Shown here: positions 44,633-57,430 of the stretch, piece by piece
Numbering within the stretch: position 1 is the stretch's first letter
Layout of the letters: every line of letters begins with the position of its first letter
DNA from: Geosiphon pyriformis
Taxonomy: Eukaryota; Glomeromycota; Glomeromycetes; Archaeosporales; Geosiphonaceae
Assembly (NCBI GenBank): GCA_016748015.1
Contig: JAAOMT010000009.1
Location: 722,079 to 786,078, forward strand
DNA length: 64,000 bases
Direction of reading: 5' to 3'
Program-made: the position numbers and the translations under genes
Notes under the pieces: model-generated
What the model saw: the letters and a program-made list of their open reading frames with translations, nothing else
Database searches by the model: none
Told to the model about the DNA's origin: nothing

Positions 44633-45722
44633 TGTTTTTGTACGTCTTTTTTTATTTCAAAAAAAAATTTGTCGGTTCGATTCAAGATTTGTCAAATATT
44701 ACTTTTTTTTTTGATAAATATTTGACTTTTTAGTAAGCAACAACATCATTTATCTTTTGACCGTTTCTGGTCCGTCCATCCGTAATACAAAAACATTTCA
44801 TAAAACAATCATATAGTCTATTTTGAACCTGTTTTCTACCTGTTTAGTTGTGGAAATTTCAGCTGTAAAGAAAAGTCTGAAAATATTCAAATTTTTATTT
44901 TTTTGGGAAATGTAACAACTTTTTTTTTAATTAGAAATCCCGTCAGATCAACTAAAATACACATACAAATTAAAAATCATGAACTTGAAAGAAATTTTAT
45001 CGACCACTTTTTTTTTTACGATAGAGTTTCACAGTTAATAAAGTCAAAATGTAAACTATGAGAATCATCGTTTACTTTTTAGATTCATTTGAAAAAAAAA
45101 AAGATTGGTATTCTTTCTCTCTTTGAGATTGGTTATTATTATTATTATTTTTTTTTTGACGAGGAGTAAAAGAGAGGTCCTGTTCTCGATGATGTTAATG
45201 TTTGATGATGATGTTGATGATGATGATGTTGATGATGATGATGATGATGACGATCAAACAGATACACCATGAGCGAAAAGGATTTTATGATCATAATCAA
45301 ATGTTCCTAAAAGCAAAAGCAATGATATCATAATCATTACGGATCAACGATTCCCTGAATCTCCGACATTTATAGTGAAAATATGAGAGATCTGTATATT
45401 TTCATTTTTTGAAATATTTTTTTCTTTGAAATAAAGTTTTATTTTATTTTTTGAAATGTTGGTCCAAAGAAAGAAGTACCAAAAGGCGATTTCGATTTCG
45501 GGAATTCGGAATTTCTTATTGCATTTTCCGTCGGGCTAGTTTTTTATTAGAATTGATTCTCACGATCATGATTTAACCATAAAAGTTTTTTGAGTTTTTA
45601 TTCGGGTTTAACGAAATTCATTCAAATTAAAAAAACAACTTGAATTGAAACAGGAAAAAAAACGAAATAGATTAATAGAGTAAGAGAGTAATAGAGTGAT
45701 AGAGTAATAGAGTAATAGAGTA

Positions 45723-45794
<72 letters not shown>

Positions 45795-46412
45795 GTGGAA
45801 TAATAATAAAAATCATTGGTGGTTGAGGGTTAAAATCAAATTACCAAAAAAAATCAAAAAAAATAGGGGGAAAAAGAAATCAATTATAAAAATGAAACAA
45901 GAAAATTTTTTATTTTTTCTACTTTTAGAATATATATATATATATTTTTTCTTTTGTCTTTGTTTTTTAAACACAAACTCCATATGATTAGGTGAAACAC
46001 CGAATACCAAAAAAAAATTACTATTAATGGCAATATTACGGACTTTATATGTAAAAATATATATATGTAATAAAAATTCTTTTATTTTCTCGCGTTTCAT
46101 CGGCGTTAATACATAGTATCACCTACCTTTTTTTGATTGATTGATTGATTTTAACTTCTTTCTTTGGGAATTGAAATAGGAGTTCAAAGACATATAGAAA
46201 GATAAACAGACAGACAGACAGATAAATATACAGACAGATAAATATACAGATAGATAGATAGATATATATATAGATAGATAGATAGATAAAGTCAAATGAA
46301 ATTAATAATGTTGGGTTAAAAAACTTTTAATAATAAAAAGAAATCGATATTAAATACTCATTTTTCATTTTTCATTTTTCATTCTTCATTTTAATCATTA
46401 TCATTTAATAAA

Positions 46413-46489
46413 ACGCGTCAAAGGTGTATTTCTATGGTAATTGAACTCCCCAAGTAGTTAATAATTAATGTTTCACGCGTATTCACGCG
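46413..46489. promoter_or_regulatory. Cluster of ACGCG motifs
   Basis: ACGCGT at 46413-46418 and 46475-46480, and ACGCG at 46485-46489. In many fungi ACGCGT is the MBF cell-cycle box. No dependent gene was identified nearby, so this is only a candidate. Confidence 0.3.
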
Positions 46490-46743
46490 CTACGTAATAC
46501 AAACCTATTGAGAAATTGACCTATATGCACCAATGATTATCACCACCACCATCACAGTGTGTCACCATAGTTTTATTAATTTGTATGAAATTGTAAGCCA
46601 TCGCGTGCAACATATGTAAACTTTTTCTTCTTTTTTTTAAACATTAATAGTTAGTCTTGTGTTTCCATTATTCTCCGTCCCAAAGCTAATTTTAATATTT
46701 TCCCCGTTCTACAAATTGCCACTATCACTCCTATTCACGCCAC

Positions 46744-46776
<33 letters not shown>

Positions 46777-47053
46777 GATTATTAAGAAGGGAAAATAGTG
46801 ATAAATTTGTTTTTCAAAAAAAAAATAAAAAAAAAAGAAACCCTTAACTTTTGAATATCACATATATTTTTTAAAAAAGAAAGAAAAAAAAATTTACGAC
46901 GCCCAAATTAACAACAATGCCAAGCCTTTTCCGAAATTAATCTGTAAATAACTTTATCATTCAAAAAATTGCTTTTATGGTTAAAATCAAAAATTGTTCA
47001 CACACACACACACACACACATGAATCTAAAGATTCCTTTTCTTTTGAATAAAA

Positions 47054-47171
<118 letters not shown>

Positions 47172-47250
47172 GAATAAAAAGAACTCGTAAAAATAAAATA
47201 AAATATTTTTTTTTCACCCTTTTCCTTTTTCAATCAGAAACGAAATAGGT

Positions 47251-47887
47251 TAAAAGGACCCTTTTGGGACCCCCATCCAACCCTCTCCCTATAAAATTAG
47301 CCCTCACCTCCCACTCTTCCTTCTTTACCCATTGATCTTGTTATTTTTATGCAAATAATGGTTGATATTTGATAATGATTTTCCATTTGTTTTTTGTTTT
47401 TGTTTTTGTTTTTGTTTTTGTTTTTCATAGGGAGTCTATTGAACTGGTAACAAAAAATTAACCACTCAAAACTCATTGAGAAAAAAAGAAAAAGAAAAAA
47501 AGTGCGGTAACAAACTGGTAACAACCACAACCACAACCACAATCACAATCATTATAACAACGACAAAAAAGACCATAAACTTGTCAATTTTTGACTTGTT
47601 TCTACAAAGTTTAAAACAAAAACAAAAAATTAAGGGGTTTTCATTTTTTCATAATTGATAATCATTGAAATTTTTTTCACTCTATCAAATCTTTTTATTC
47701 TTCAATAGTTGGTTAGACGCCTAAAAGTGAAACTGTTTAGTATCGAGGATGATCCTTCAAAGACTTCTCCCTATAAAGGCTAAAAGAAAAAAATCTTAAT
47801 ATTATCAAAAAACATTTCTGTATAATTCGGGATTTGCCATGATCTAAAAAGTTATATTATTCGATTTCTTATTGTTTCCCTTGGATG

Positions 47888-47934
<47 letters not shown>

Positions 47935-48516
47935 GTTGTTGTTGTTGTTGTTGTTGTTTTTAGTTGTTGCTGTGTCTGCTGTTGCTGTTGCTGTGTTGTT
48001 GATGTTGATCTTGATGTTGATGTTGATGTTGATTCGAGAACATCCATTATAGCAGCATGATCAAGTTTTTTTTTCACTCATAATCTAATCTTCTTTGAGA
48101 ACAATGGAAAATTCCTAAAGATTATTATATGATTGATTTTTCTTAGAAGGTGAAAGATCAAAGATTCAGAAATAAGTCTAACTTACCAAATTGTTACCAT
48201 CTTACGCTTTTTTGATAAAAATATACCCAGAGTTTCATGAATCATCAACAAAAAAAAAATGTGTATTATATAATTTAACGGAAATTTTATGATGAGAAAC
48301 AAGGAGAAAAATAGAGAAAGAGCGGGAAAGTAGTATAAAAAAAAAATTTTTTTTTAGGGGTCTTGAAACTTTTCCATTAATCGTCTCAGATTTAACCCTT
48401 TTTTGAAAACTATCATGAATGTGATGATTTAATGAAATATTTATGACTTGTAATGGTGGGTGTTTGAGGATCATTTGTGATGTTTAAATTTATCACAATA
48501 AAAATTTCATCGTCAG

Positions 48517-48552
<36 letters not shown>

Positions 48553-49400
48553 AAATCATAATTCCCACATCATAATTATAATCATAATGAACTTTTTTGT
48601 TCGATTAGAAATATCATCAATTTTCATCAATTTTCATCACCATCATGATCATTATTTGAACAATTTACAAAATAATTTTTACCTTGTAAAAAAAAAAAGT
48701 CAATCAATTTTTTAATCGATATTCGAAATTTCTCAAAGAAAAAGAAAAGTACTAATAATAATAATAATAATAATAATAATTGTTCATCTTTTGATTTTTG
48801 GTCTATCTTGAAAACTAAACAATCTCACAAATGCAAAAAATTGTAAAAAAAAAAAAAAGATACAATGATATAAAAAGAAAAACTATTCAAAGAGAAAAAA
48901 GTGAATGAATGAAACATTTTATATTACAGAAAAAATGAATGAAAAAGATTTGGGGGGTGGGGGGTTTTTTTTAAAACAGGTTTTTGCTATCATTTAATAC
49001 TAGTAGTCATTTGATTGTGATAATGATGATTTTGTCAGGATCGGGGTATAATGAGATAGTAGAAGAAAAATGTCGACAATTCAATAATTTATGGGGGGAA
49101 AAAAAAGGAGGAATTTGATTTAGATGATCGAAAAGCTTATTAATATATATTATGTTACAATTGTTTGTGTTTGTGTTTATGTTTTTGTTTGCTACTACTA
49201 CTCCTATTAACAATCTGTTCAATGACCAAAGTGTTCTCCCAAATCACTACTCTCATAATAATAATCATCATCATCATCATCATCATCACCATCATCATCA
49301 CCACCATCATCATCATCATCACATAGCAAGAGAAAGAGAGAGAAAAAAAAATAAAAAAATAAAAAAATAAAAAAAAAGGTTTTATATACAAGAAAAGCTG
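47251..49400. other. Host intergenic region
   Basis: A TATAAAA box at 47290-47296 is followed by a CT-rich tract, a promoter-like pair on the plus strand, but no credible frame follows. ATT then GTT runs occupy 47889-47957, CAT runs 48516-48552 and 49261-49322, and AAT 48750-48780. A minus frame at 47844-48077 (MDVLESTSTS then Gln, Thr and Ile runs) is mostly microsatellite and could be an exon at best. Confidence 0.6.
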
Positions 49401-49572
49401 TCACGATTTACAAATCATCCACCTCCCCCTCTTATCCCAAGAATTTTCGGTGAATCGCGAACTATTAAACCCAGAATGCAGTTTGTATACTCTATTTTAA
49501 CTCATTCCCATTTATCTTCTAATATGAATATATGTAAATAGTATGGATGGTTCATATACAAATCTGTCTCTA

Positions 49573-50398
49573 TTAAGGTAATCCCTCTTCTCCTCCACTC
49601 ATCCAACCTCTTTTGCCTGCATTCATTTGATTTAATGTCCTAGCAAGAGAATTTACCGCCATCTTTCCATTAAACCTCCCACCCACAATAGTATGTCGCC
49701 TGCTAATCGATGTATTACTCAACACACGTTCAAACGGATTCATTGTAAAATCCTCATCTTCCGTATACTCTGCAGCAGAATAATGACCAATCAAAGGAAG
49801 TGATCGATCTTCGCGATCCGATAAAATCGCGTCCAACATATCATCTTCATCAATTGCCTTTGGTTCCCCTCCATCTTCCTCATTATGGTTTCTTTCATGA
49901 GAAACCGTTTGTCCCATAGATTCTTCCGGAATAGAACCACCTACTTCTTCACTTGTCCGACTTTGAACCCAATTTTCACTTCCAGTAAAAGCAGAAGAAG
50001 ATTGATCATCACGTTCTTCTTCTTCATCACTGAATGCTTCCGAGTGATCCCCTTCAGGATATTCGGTATTATGGTTTCGATTTTCATCTTTATCCTCAAC
50101 GCTACCCCCCTCGTTACTTCCACCCTCAATACTGGCGCTACCACTATTAGTACTAGTTATACTGCTTTTACGTTCGTGCTTTTGAAAATCATCGGTTATT
50201 GATACCTTGCGATGATTCTTATTCAGTAATAAAAGTTGATGTTTTCTATCTTCAACATTTGATACACTTATTTCTTTTGATTGAGGTGATGATGATGATG
50301 ATGATGGTAGTGGTGGTGGTGGTGGTGGTGGTGATAGTAGTGGGAGTGATAATGATGATGGTGATGTTGTTGTTAGTAGTGGAGATGAGGGTCTCTGA

Positions 50399-50447
<49 letters not shown>

Positions 50448-51933
50448 GTTGTTGTTGTTGCTGCTGTTGGCGTTGTTGGCGTTGTTGTAATTGTAATAAT
50501 TGAAGCTGCTTTTCTTTTTGTAATTGTATCTCTTTTTCTTTCTCGAGCTCTTTATGTAACTTTTCCTCTCGTGCACGTTTTTGATTTTCAGTAAATTTTG
50601 CCATTCGCAAATCTTTTTGAAGTTCATCATACATTTTTTGTTTTTGAGCTAAAGTGGCTCGAAGTAGCTTTATTTGCTTCTCGTGTTTCTCCTCCATTTG
50701 TTTAATGATGGTTTGATGTTCTATCTCAAGGTCATGATTTTGTGATTCGAATTTTTTTAATTTCTCTTTTGAAATGAAAAGTTCGTGTTCAAGTTCACCA
50801 ATACGTTCATTGAGTTCACGGATTTTGGGATAATTTGAGACAGATTCAGTATCAGAAACTTCATTTGTCTCTAGGGAAGGTTTATGTGATTCGGTTGAAA
50901 CGGAAACATCATCCCTATCTTCCATCGATCCAACTTTATGAACATCTTCAAGATTTCTTCTAACAATGTTTGTGGGTTCAATCGGGCGTCCGGAGCCTAA
51001 TTTTTTTCTTAATTCTTGGTTTTCTGTACGTAATCGTGCAATTTCATCCTCCTCCTTCTCTAATCTGTCCATTGTTTCATTGAATGTCTTTTGTAATTCT
51101 TTACCTTGAACTTCCATTTCCATCACTTTACTTGCCCATGTATGCATCTCTTGGGCGAATTTTGCATGAGCTTCACGTAAAAGTTGATTTAGTTGTGAGG
51201 TAACACTAGATTCTTTACGCAAAGCATTTTGAAGTGTTCCTAAATCACTTTCGAGTGCGACTAGGTCGTCGTTGTGTGTTTGTTGAAGTTCTCGATATGC
51301 TTGAGCTGTTGAATCGTAAACCTTTTGGATATTAGACCGTTTTTCACGTTCCTTATTGAGGAGGTAGAGTAAAGATTTGGTAGTGGTTTCTTCCATGGTT
51401 GTTGAGGGTAAAGAGGCAGGAAGTGAATGTCTCTAAAAAGTGTATTATGATTGAATTAAAATTTTTAATTATATTTTAGTTTGCATTAATTTACCCAAAA
51501 GGGTGATAAATAGTAAGAGTATTCAGGTCACTCGATAAATTCTGGGGGTGTTAGTTTATTTGTTGTTTATTGAATTGATAAAATTAATAATAATTATAAT
51601 AATAATAATAATAATAATACGCACATGTTTTGGTTTGGATAACTCGTCGTCAGTCTCATACTTTCGTACTGTTCTTATTCGCCTTGAAGCTATAGATTCA
51701 TCGTCTCTTGTCTCAAACCTTCTGGTTGGTGTATAAGAGAAACCAAAACTAGAGTTTCTTCTTATATTACTATTTAGACGCGACTTTTCAAAAGAACTTT
51801 CGCGCTCTTCTTCCTCATCGAAAGAAGAAACAGCAGAAGAAATAAAGCGTTGTCTATCAAACTCGCGAAAGACCCTTGTTGGACGTCTTAGACGAGAAAT
51901 TGTACTTGTTGAAGAAATATATCCGTCAGTCAT
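49573..51933 (-). CDS. Coiled-coil protein, two exons (722 aa predicted)
   Basis: Exon 1 is 51933-51625 (103 codons, ATG in context AAAGAAATGAC). The intron is 51624-51433. Exon 2 is 51432-49573. The intron starts GTGCGT and ends CTTTTTAG, and joins phase 0 without a stop. A frame that starts at the ATG at 51396 alone would lose 115 residues. Exon 1 is basic, Arg/Ser-rich and probably disordered. Exon 2 gives two long coiled coils (about residues 120-250 and 305-430 of the full protein) with heptad Leu and Glu/Lys. Gln, Ser and Pro runs follow (about 420-490), then an acidic Glu/Asp/Ser region, and a short conserved-looking C-terminus with MNPFERVLSN and RRHTIVGGRF. I recognise no named family. 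It could be a scaffold or cytoskeletal protein. Trp is coded TGG throughout. Confidence 0.75.
50285..50500 (-). repeat. Coding microsatellites (Gln, Ser and Pro runs)
   Basis: In minus sense these are CAA/CAG (Gln), TCA (Ser, about 16 in a row) and CCA (Pro) runs within exon 2 of the coiled-coil gene. Confidence 0.9.
51433..51624 (-). other. Intron of the coiled-coil gene
   Basis: 192 bases, donor GTGCGT, acceptor TTTTTAG. An AAT run at about 51588-51619 sits right after the donor and could vary intron length. The splice sites are inferred, not shown by transcript data. Confidence 0.6.
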
Positions 51934-51983
51934 TTCTTTGTTTTTACTATCAAATTTTTAAAGAATTCGGGCATGCGTTCTTG

Positions 51984-52002
51984 GGGGGGGGGGGCGGGGT
52001 CT
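51984..52002 (+). promoter_or_regulatory. G-tract upstream of the coiled-coil gene
   Basis: A run of about eleven G, then C and four G, 50-70 bases upstream of the ATG at 51933. It is C-rich on the sense strand. Similar G6-7 T G4-6 tracts are at 48952-48966 and 52509-52521. Confidence 0.4.
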
Positions 52003-54436
52003 AGATTTAAAGTTAAAAAAGATTTCTAATATGGGTGTCCAGCCAACCCTTTTTTTTTTTTTAAGTCTATTGTTTAAATAAGGAAAAATTAGTTGGTGAA
52101 GTGGGGAGTAAAATAAAAGAGTATTTTTGTGAAGTCTATATAGAAAAGTGAGAAAATATATCTCAAAAAGTGGTAAAGGTGCCTGCAGAAACTTTGACCT
52201 ATGACTTTTGATGTCGAGGAGTTTTTGAAAGACTAAATATAAAAAAAATAATTATAAAAGTAAAATCTATATATATATATATAAATATAAATATATAAAT
52301 AACGACACTTTGTAGAGATTGGTGATGATGATGATGCGGATGATATTTTGGCTGTGTTGTGATAAATAAATTTATAAATTTGTACCCCAAACAAAATTTT
52401 TTAACATTAAAATAAAAATTTTTTTAAAATGAACTTTTAGTTTGTATTCTATTTAGTGTTGTTGCTCAATGTCGAGGATACTTTTGGGATCTTTGAATTC
52501 ATCTTCATTGGGGGGGTGGGGACAGAAAAGACAATGGCAAATTAAATTTTTTTTTTATTAGATCCTAATGCTTAAAAGACGCGTTTATTTTTTTTGTTAC
52601 ATTTTTTATAATGATTATTGAATAAGAATATATATAGAAAATGAAAAGTGGAATATATTAATTGCTAAAGAAAAAAAAGAAAAAAGAAAAAAAAAAAATC
52701 TTCATTGAGCAGATTTTAAAAAAAAAAAACTTGCTTTTTTTTTTTTGGTAAAATTCTCTAACATTTATGCTTCTCCCCTTGATAAATTTTCCCAAGTTGG
52801 GCTTTTTAATGTTTATCAAGAATTTTTGATCAACCTCTTCTCTTTCCTTCTTTCATATGTGCAGAGAGGGGCTTGACAATTTTCTCAAGATTTAAAAACT
52901 TGACAATGATCGTGAAAAAAAAATGTTGAGAACAAAAAAAAACTTTAAAATGATCGGGGTTCTGGTACTAGAACTGTTTTAAAACGGGCTGATTTCAGTG
53001 GCTGCAACGGAAATAAAGAATCATTGAACTTCCGAGATCTTTTTTTTTCAGGAATTCCACAGTATCCCCGTATCAAAAAATTATATATTAATGGAAAAAA
53101 AAAATAATCCCAAAGGTTTAGAAAATTTCCCTTTTTTTTTTACTTGAACAGGTTTTTGTTTTAATATTCATTTATCTAAACGCCTTTACCATCAATATTT
53201 TCATACCTTTGTGAAACATATTTTGCATATTGACGTGACTATATTATTGTATGTATGTATGCATAATAGTTAATTTTGAAATTCTTTTGTGTTCCCTAAA
53301 TTTCTTTTTAATATATATATATATATAATGCAACTTACCCAACATGTGCAGTAACGGACATTTTTTTTTTTTTTTTGTTAAAAGGTTTTTGGACATCATT
53401 CTAATTTATGACAAAATCTTTTAGTGCATCAATATTTTACCAATAAATTTATATTAAAAATATTTCTTAATTCAAAAATTCCATGTGACTCAAAAGAAAT
53501 TAAAGACCAAATAGTTACAACAGACATTTTAATTTTGTTGTGGTAGCATTAAAAATAAAATAAAAATAAAAAATAAAAAATAAAATAATTAAAAACTTGA
53601 TGCTCGAATCAATAAATAGTACTGTCCAGCTTTTTAACATAAAATTTAATTAAAGTCAACCAATAAAAATAACGCTTTTTTTTTTTTTGTTTTGTTTTGT
53701 TTTGTTTTGTTTTGTTTTGTTTTCTCAAACGTTTCTGAGTGAAATAAAGTTTTAAGTTTTCAGCACTTAAAAAAGTTTAAATTTCTATTTTTTAGTTAAA
53801 AAGATTTTTTAATTAGATAATTATTTTTCTATTGATATATTTTAATAAATTATTTAAAGATTTATTACAAAATTTTTTAATATTCTTGTACCATAATAAT
53901 AAAATTTGAGAGAAAATGTTTTAAATTTTAATAATATATTATGAAAAAAAATTAAAATACTCTAATTTTTGTAATAAATTTTTAATTTTTATTTGTAATA
54001 AATTTTTAATTTTTATTTGTAAAAATTAATTATTTAAAGCTTTAAAAAAAAATTTAAAAATTCAAAAATATTAAAAAAATATTTTTAAATATAATTTTAT
54101 TTATATATTAATTCAAAGATTGGGTTAATATTTATTAATTAATACAAATTGCTTATAATAAAAATAATTTTATGATAATTTTATAATAATTTTTAAGCTA
54201 AATTTTAAGTTAAAAAAAACACAATTAAAATAAATTAATTAATTACATTTTTTAAAAATTATTTTTTGGTTTTAATTATAAAATATAAAATATAAAATTA
54301 TATTAATAAAAAAAACATGTAAAAATCTTAAAATAACCAGTTGTTATTAAATTTTATATATATATATATTAATTAATTATTAATTTCAATTAATATTTTT
54401 TTATTTTAAAATATTTCAAAATTATTATTATTATTA

Positions 54437-54484
<48 letters not shown>

Positions 54485-54836
54485 TCTAATAATTTATTTA
54501 CTTATAATTCATTTAATTATTTTTGATTATTTAATAATCAATTTATTGAACTATAATTAATAATTTTACATAAATAAAATATTCAATTTATTGAACCATA
54601 ATAACTAGATATATTTATTTTTAATTTTCAAATTTTTAGACAGTAAATTAAATTACATTATATATATATATATATATATAATGTAAAATAAAACGAGTAA
54701 AATAATTAGACAGTAATAATATTAAATATATTATTATACTTTAATCATCATCCAACTACCTATCTAAACAATTTATTTGACTCCTAAAATTCCATTTCAT
54801 TTTCGCGATCACAAGTTCCAGCAATTTCGAATATCA
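52003..54836. other. Intergenic: upstream of coiled-coil gene, downstream of uL11m
   Basis: No frame supported. T and A homopolymers, a TTTTG repeat (53688-53724), TA runs (53310-53328, 54660-54680) and ATT runs (54421-54482) are present. From about 53760 the DNA is very A+T-rich and may be relic transposon. Confidence 0.6.
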
Positions 54837-55298
54837 TTATCGAATAACCTCAATCCCGATACTTTTGGCACTAGCAATTATACTCTTAACAATCGATTCT
54901 AACTCCAAATGCACCATATTCTGCTGCATCTTTTTAAACTTTCCAATCTCATAAACATGCTTTAAAGTCACCTTCCCAACTACCAGAGTACCTGGCGTCG
55001 CACTTCCCTTCTGCACCCCAGCAGCTCGTTTCAAGAACCAAGATACAACTGGTGGTCTAGTTTCAAAATTAAAAGTTCTATCAGGCTTCACGGTGATTAC
55101 AGTAGGGATTGGAGTATCAGGTATCATATTTTTCGTTCGGTCGTTGAATTGTTTGCAAAAATCGATGGATTTAACACCTCGTTGACCTAAGGCTGGCCCT
55201 AAAGGTGGAGTTGGAGTGGCTTTGGCTGCGGGGATGATAAGACGAATGACCGCGGATTTACCTGCACTTACGGTCGGAATAGCGCCCTTCCGTGACAT
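54837..55298 (-). CDS. Mitochondrial ribosomal protein uL11m
   Basis: A 153-residue single-exon gene. The N-terminal domain holds LGPALGQRGV (residues 33-42) followed by IDFCKQFN. The C-terminal RNA-binding domain has VKPDRTF, a PPVSWFLK-like strand, the AAGVQKGSATPG loop, and ends with IVKSIIASAKSIGIEV. This is the L11 family, which binds the GTPase-associated region of large-subunit rRNA. The length and the bacterial-type PPLGPALGQ fit the mitochondrial rather than the cytosolic protein. The start is the ATG at 55298 (MSRKG); upstream codons in frame begin with TTG only. It is on the same strand as the coiled-coil gene, 2.9 kb upstream of it. The first residues (basic, Ser) may be a short import signal. 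ATT repeats (55330-55372) lie just upstream. Confidence 0.93.
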   Translation of the reverse strand: MSRKGAIPTVSAGKSAVIRLIIPAAKATPTPPLGPALGQRGVKSIDFCKQFNDRTKNMIPDTPIPTVITVKPDRTFNFETRPPVVSWFLKRAAGVQKGSATPGTLVVGKVTLKHVYEIGKFKKMQQNMVHLELESIVKSIIASAKSIGIEVIR

Positions 55299-55336
55299 TA
55301 TTGGAAAAGTTATTTTCAACTAGAATTATTATTATG

Positions 55337-55369
<33 letters not shown>

Positions 55370-55374
55370 GATTT

Positions 55375-56189
55375 GAGAAAGTGTATAGGTAACGAGATTT
55401 TTTCAATCAGAGAATCTCTGATTTGGTGATAAGGATCTTTCTATTGCATAAATTTTTAAAAAAATCTGACGATTCTCCATCTTGGAAAGAATTCCTACAC
55501 AAGCCCCCAAGGAAAAATCATTTAAACCTAAAAGAATTATGTTAACCAAAAAAAAGGGTATTATTAAATCATAAAATTTCTCATCAACATCTTAGAGTTT
55601 GTGGCTGTTGCGAACTTTTATATTGATATTTAACTAAAAACAAAAAAATTCATTAAAATTTGTTTTATATAATAATTACTAAATTTTTTAAATAAAAAAT
55701 ATGTTATCAAAAAAATTTTTAATTACATATTATTAATTAATATATAATATTTTATATTCAATACTATTGAACTACTTTTTATTCTTAATGTTTTTTTTTT
55801 AATTAAAAAATACATAATTACAATGTAAATTATTCAATTATTTACTTAATAGCATTCTATAAAAGTATTTTTTATAAATAAAATAATAGTAAATTAATCT
55901 TTTACTAGTTTTAGAACACCGTTTTTATCTTTGGTTAAAAGCTTTTTCTGATATAATTTCTGTTTTTTTTAAAAGTTTTAAAGTTTTAAATAAAAAACTG
56001 GTAACCAAGTTATTTTTTTCTATTTTTTTTCTTATTTATTGTCCAAATGGCCAAAAAAGCCAAAAATAAATAAAAAGTAATTCCTTTAAGTTTCTGTTAT
56101 ATTTATTAATAATTTTTTTAAAGTGTTAAAAAATTCTTTTTTTGGTATTTCTAATAGTAAATATTATCAAAAATTTTAATTATCTTATT
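55375..56189. other. Upstream region of uL11m, then A+T-rich DNA
   Basis: Normal-complexity DNA to about 55620 could hold the uL11m promoter. Beyond it is A+T-rich sequence in which nothing was recognised. Confidence 0.5.
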
Positions 56190-56830
56190 TAATATTATTA
56201 ATTTTAAATTGTTGTTAAATTTATTATTAATAAAATTTATTAAATTTCTAATAATTTAATTTAATTTTAAAGTATTTTTATACTTTTAAACTATATGTAT
56301 TATTAAATATATAATAAAATAATTAATAATATGCCAATTATTTAATGTAATTACTTTGTAATAAACGTTAATTATTTTACAAAAATTTTTTATTTCAAGG
56401 TTTTTTAATAATTTATAATTATTTTGTAATAAAAAATCAAATCTTTTACAAAAAATCTTAATTATAAACTTCTTAATAATATAAAAAAACAAAAAAAACA
56501 TATATTTTTTAAAAAAAAAAAATCTTTTTCTTAAACTTAAAATAATTAAACTATTTATTAAAATTGGTAAATAATTAATTTTTTAAAATATTAATTAAGA
56601 TTATAAATTATTAAAAATAATTAATTTTGTTATAATATTATTTTAAGTTTTAATATATATTTTGGTAAATTACAAGTTATTTTAATAAATATTTCTGTAT
56701 TATAATAATTAAAATTTATAATTATTTTTAAATTTATTTTTGTTAAAATATATAATTTTAAGTATTTTAAATTAAATTTTGTATTTATTTTATATATTTA
56801 TTTACTAAATTTATAAGCAAATTTATGATT
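56190..56830 (-). repeat. Decayed LTR of the outer family
   Basis: Aligns with about 5100-5800 of the outer element's LTR in the same orientation, with blocks ATGCCAATT, TAATTACTTTGTAATAAACG and GGTAAATTACAAGTTATTT. It may be a solo LTR. Frames inside it are accidental. Confidence 0.7.
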
Positions 56831-57099
56831 GGATTATATTCTTATTTTATAAAAACTTTATATTAGAGACTATTTGTAATTGTTTATAAATATCTGTATA
56901 ATAAATATTAATATAGCATTTTATATTTATTTTATAAAAAAGTTAAGTTTTCAAATTACATTTTTTTCTGCGAATTAGATAATAAAGTTTATAAAAAATA
57001 GTTAAATATCTATGTAATTATTTAAGAAGTGCTTTTTAATCTTATTAGATTGATATTATATATATTTTAAACACTTTTTTTGTGTTCTTTTAATATTGT

Positions 57100-57430
57100 A
57101 ATATATTTAGTTTTGTATAAAAGATTTGTTTTTAAGAATTGGTTTGTAAGTTTTTTTCGATTTTTAAAAATGTTAAAATTGTCAATAGTAAAATAATGAA
57201 CTTTGTATATAATTTTAGATTAATTTATAGAAATAATATTTGGCTTATTTATTCTAAACATTAAGCTTTTATGGAAAAAAGTAGTCTGATTCTATAAGAT
57301 AAAACTCTTTTTGTAAATATTATTAGTCTGTTTTTTGTTTTGTTTAATAATATAATTAAGCTGTTTAGAATTGTTAAAATTTTTGGTGTTAATTTTAATA
57401 TATATAAATTATGTTTATTTTTTAAATATT
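57100..57430 (+). pseudogene. Decayed LINE 3' fragment
   Basis: Plus-sense match to 41115-41415 (end of ORF2), for example GATTTTTAAAAATGTTAAAATT and ATTTGGCTTATTTATTCTAAACATTAA in short pieces. No frame is open. Confidence 0.65.

Noticed and set aside
45622-45816. Poly-Leu, poly-Ile and poly-Met frames over microsatellites (also 44517-44714, 46961-47233, 46969-47190, 49152-49404, 50199-50594)
   Set aside because: They are translations of ATT, AAT or GAT repeats, with no conserved flanks or start context.
55299-55319. Seven extra N-terminal codons for uL11m
   Set aside because: The upstream in-frame codon is TTG; the first ATG is at 55298 and gives a normal-length protein.
56286-56501. 71-codon minus-strand frame as a small gene
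   Set aside because: It lies entirely within a decayed copy of the outer-family LTR.
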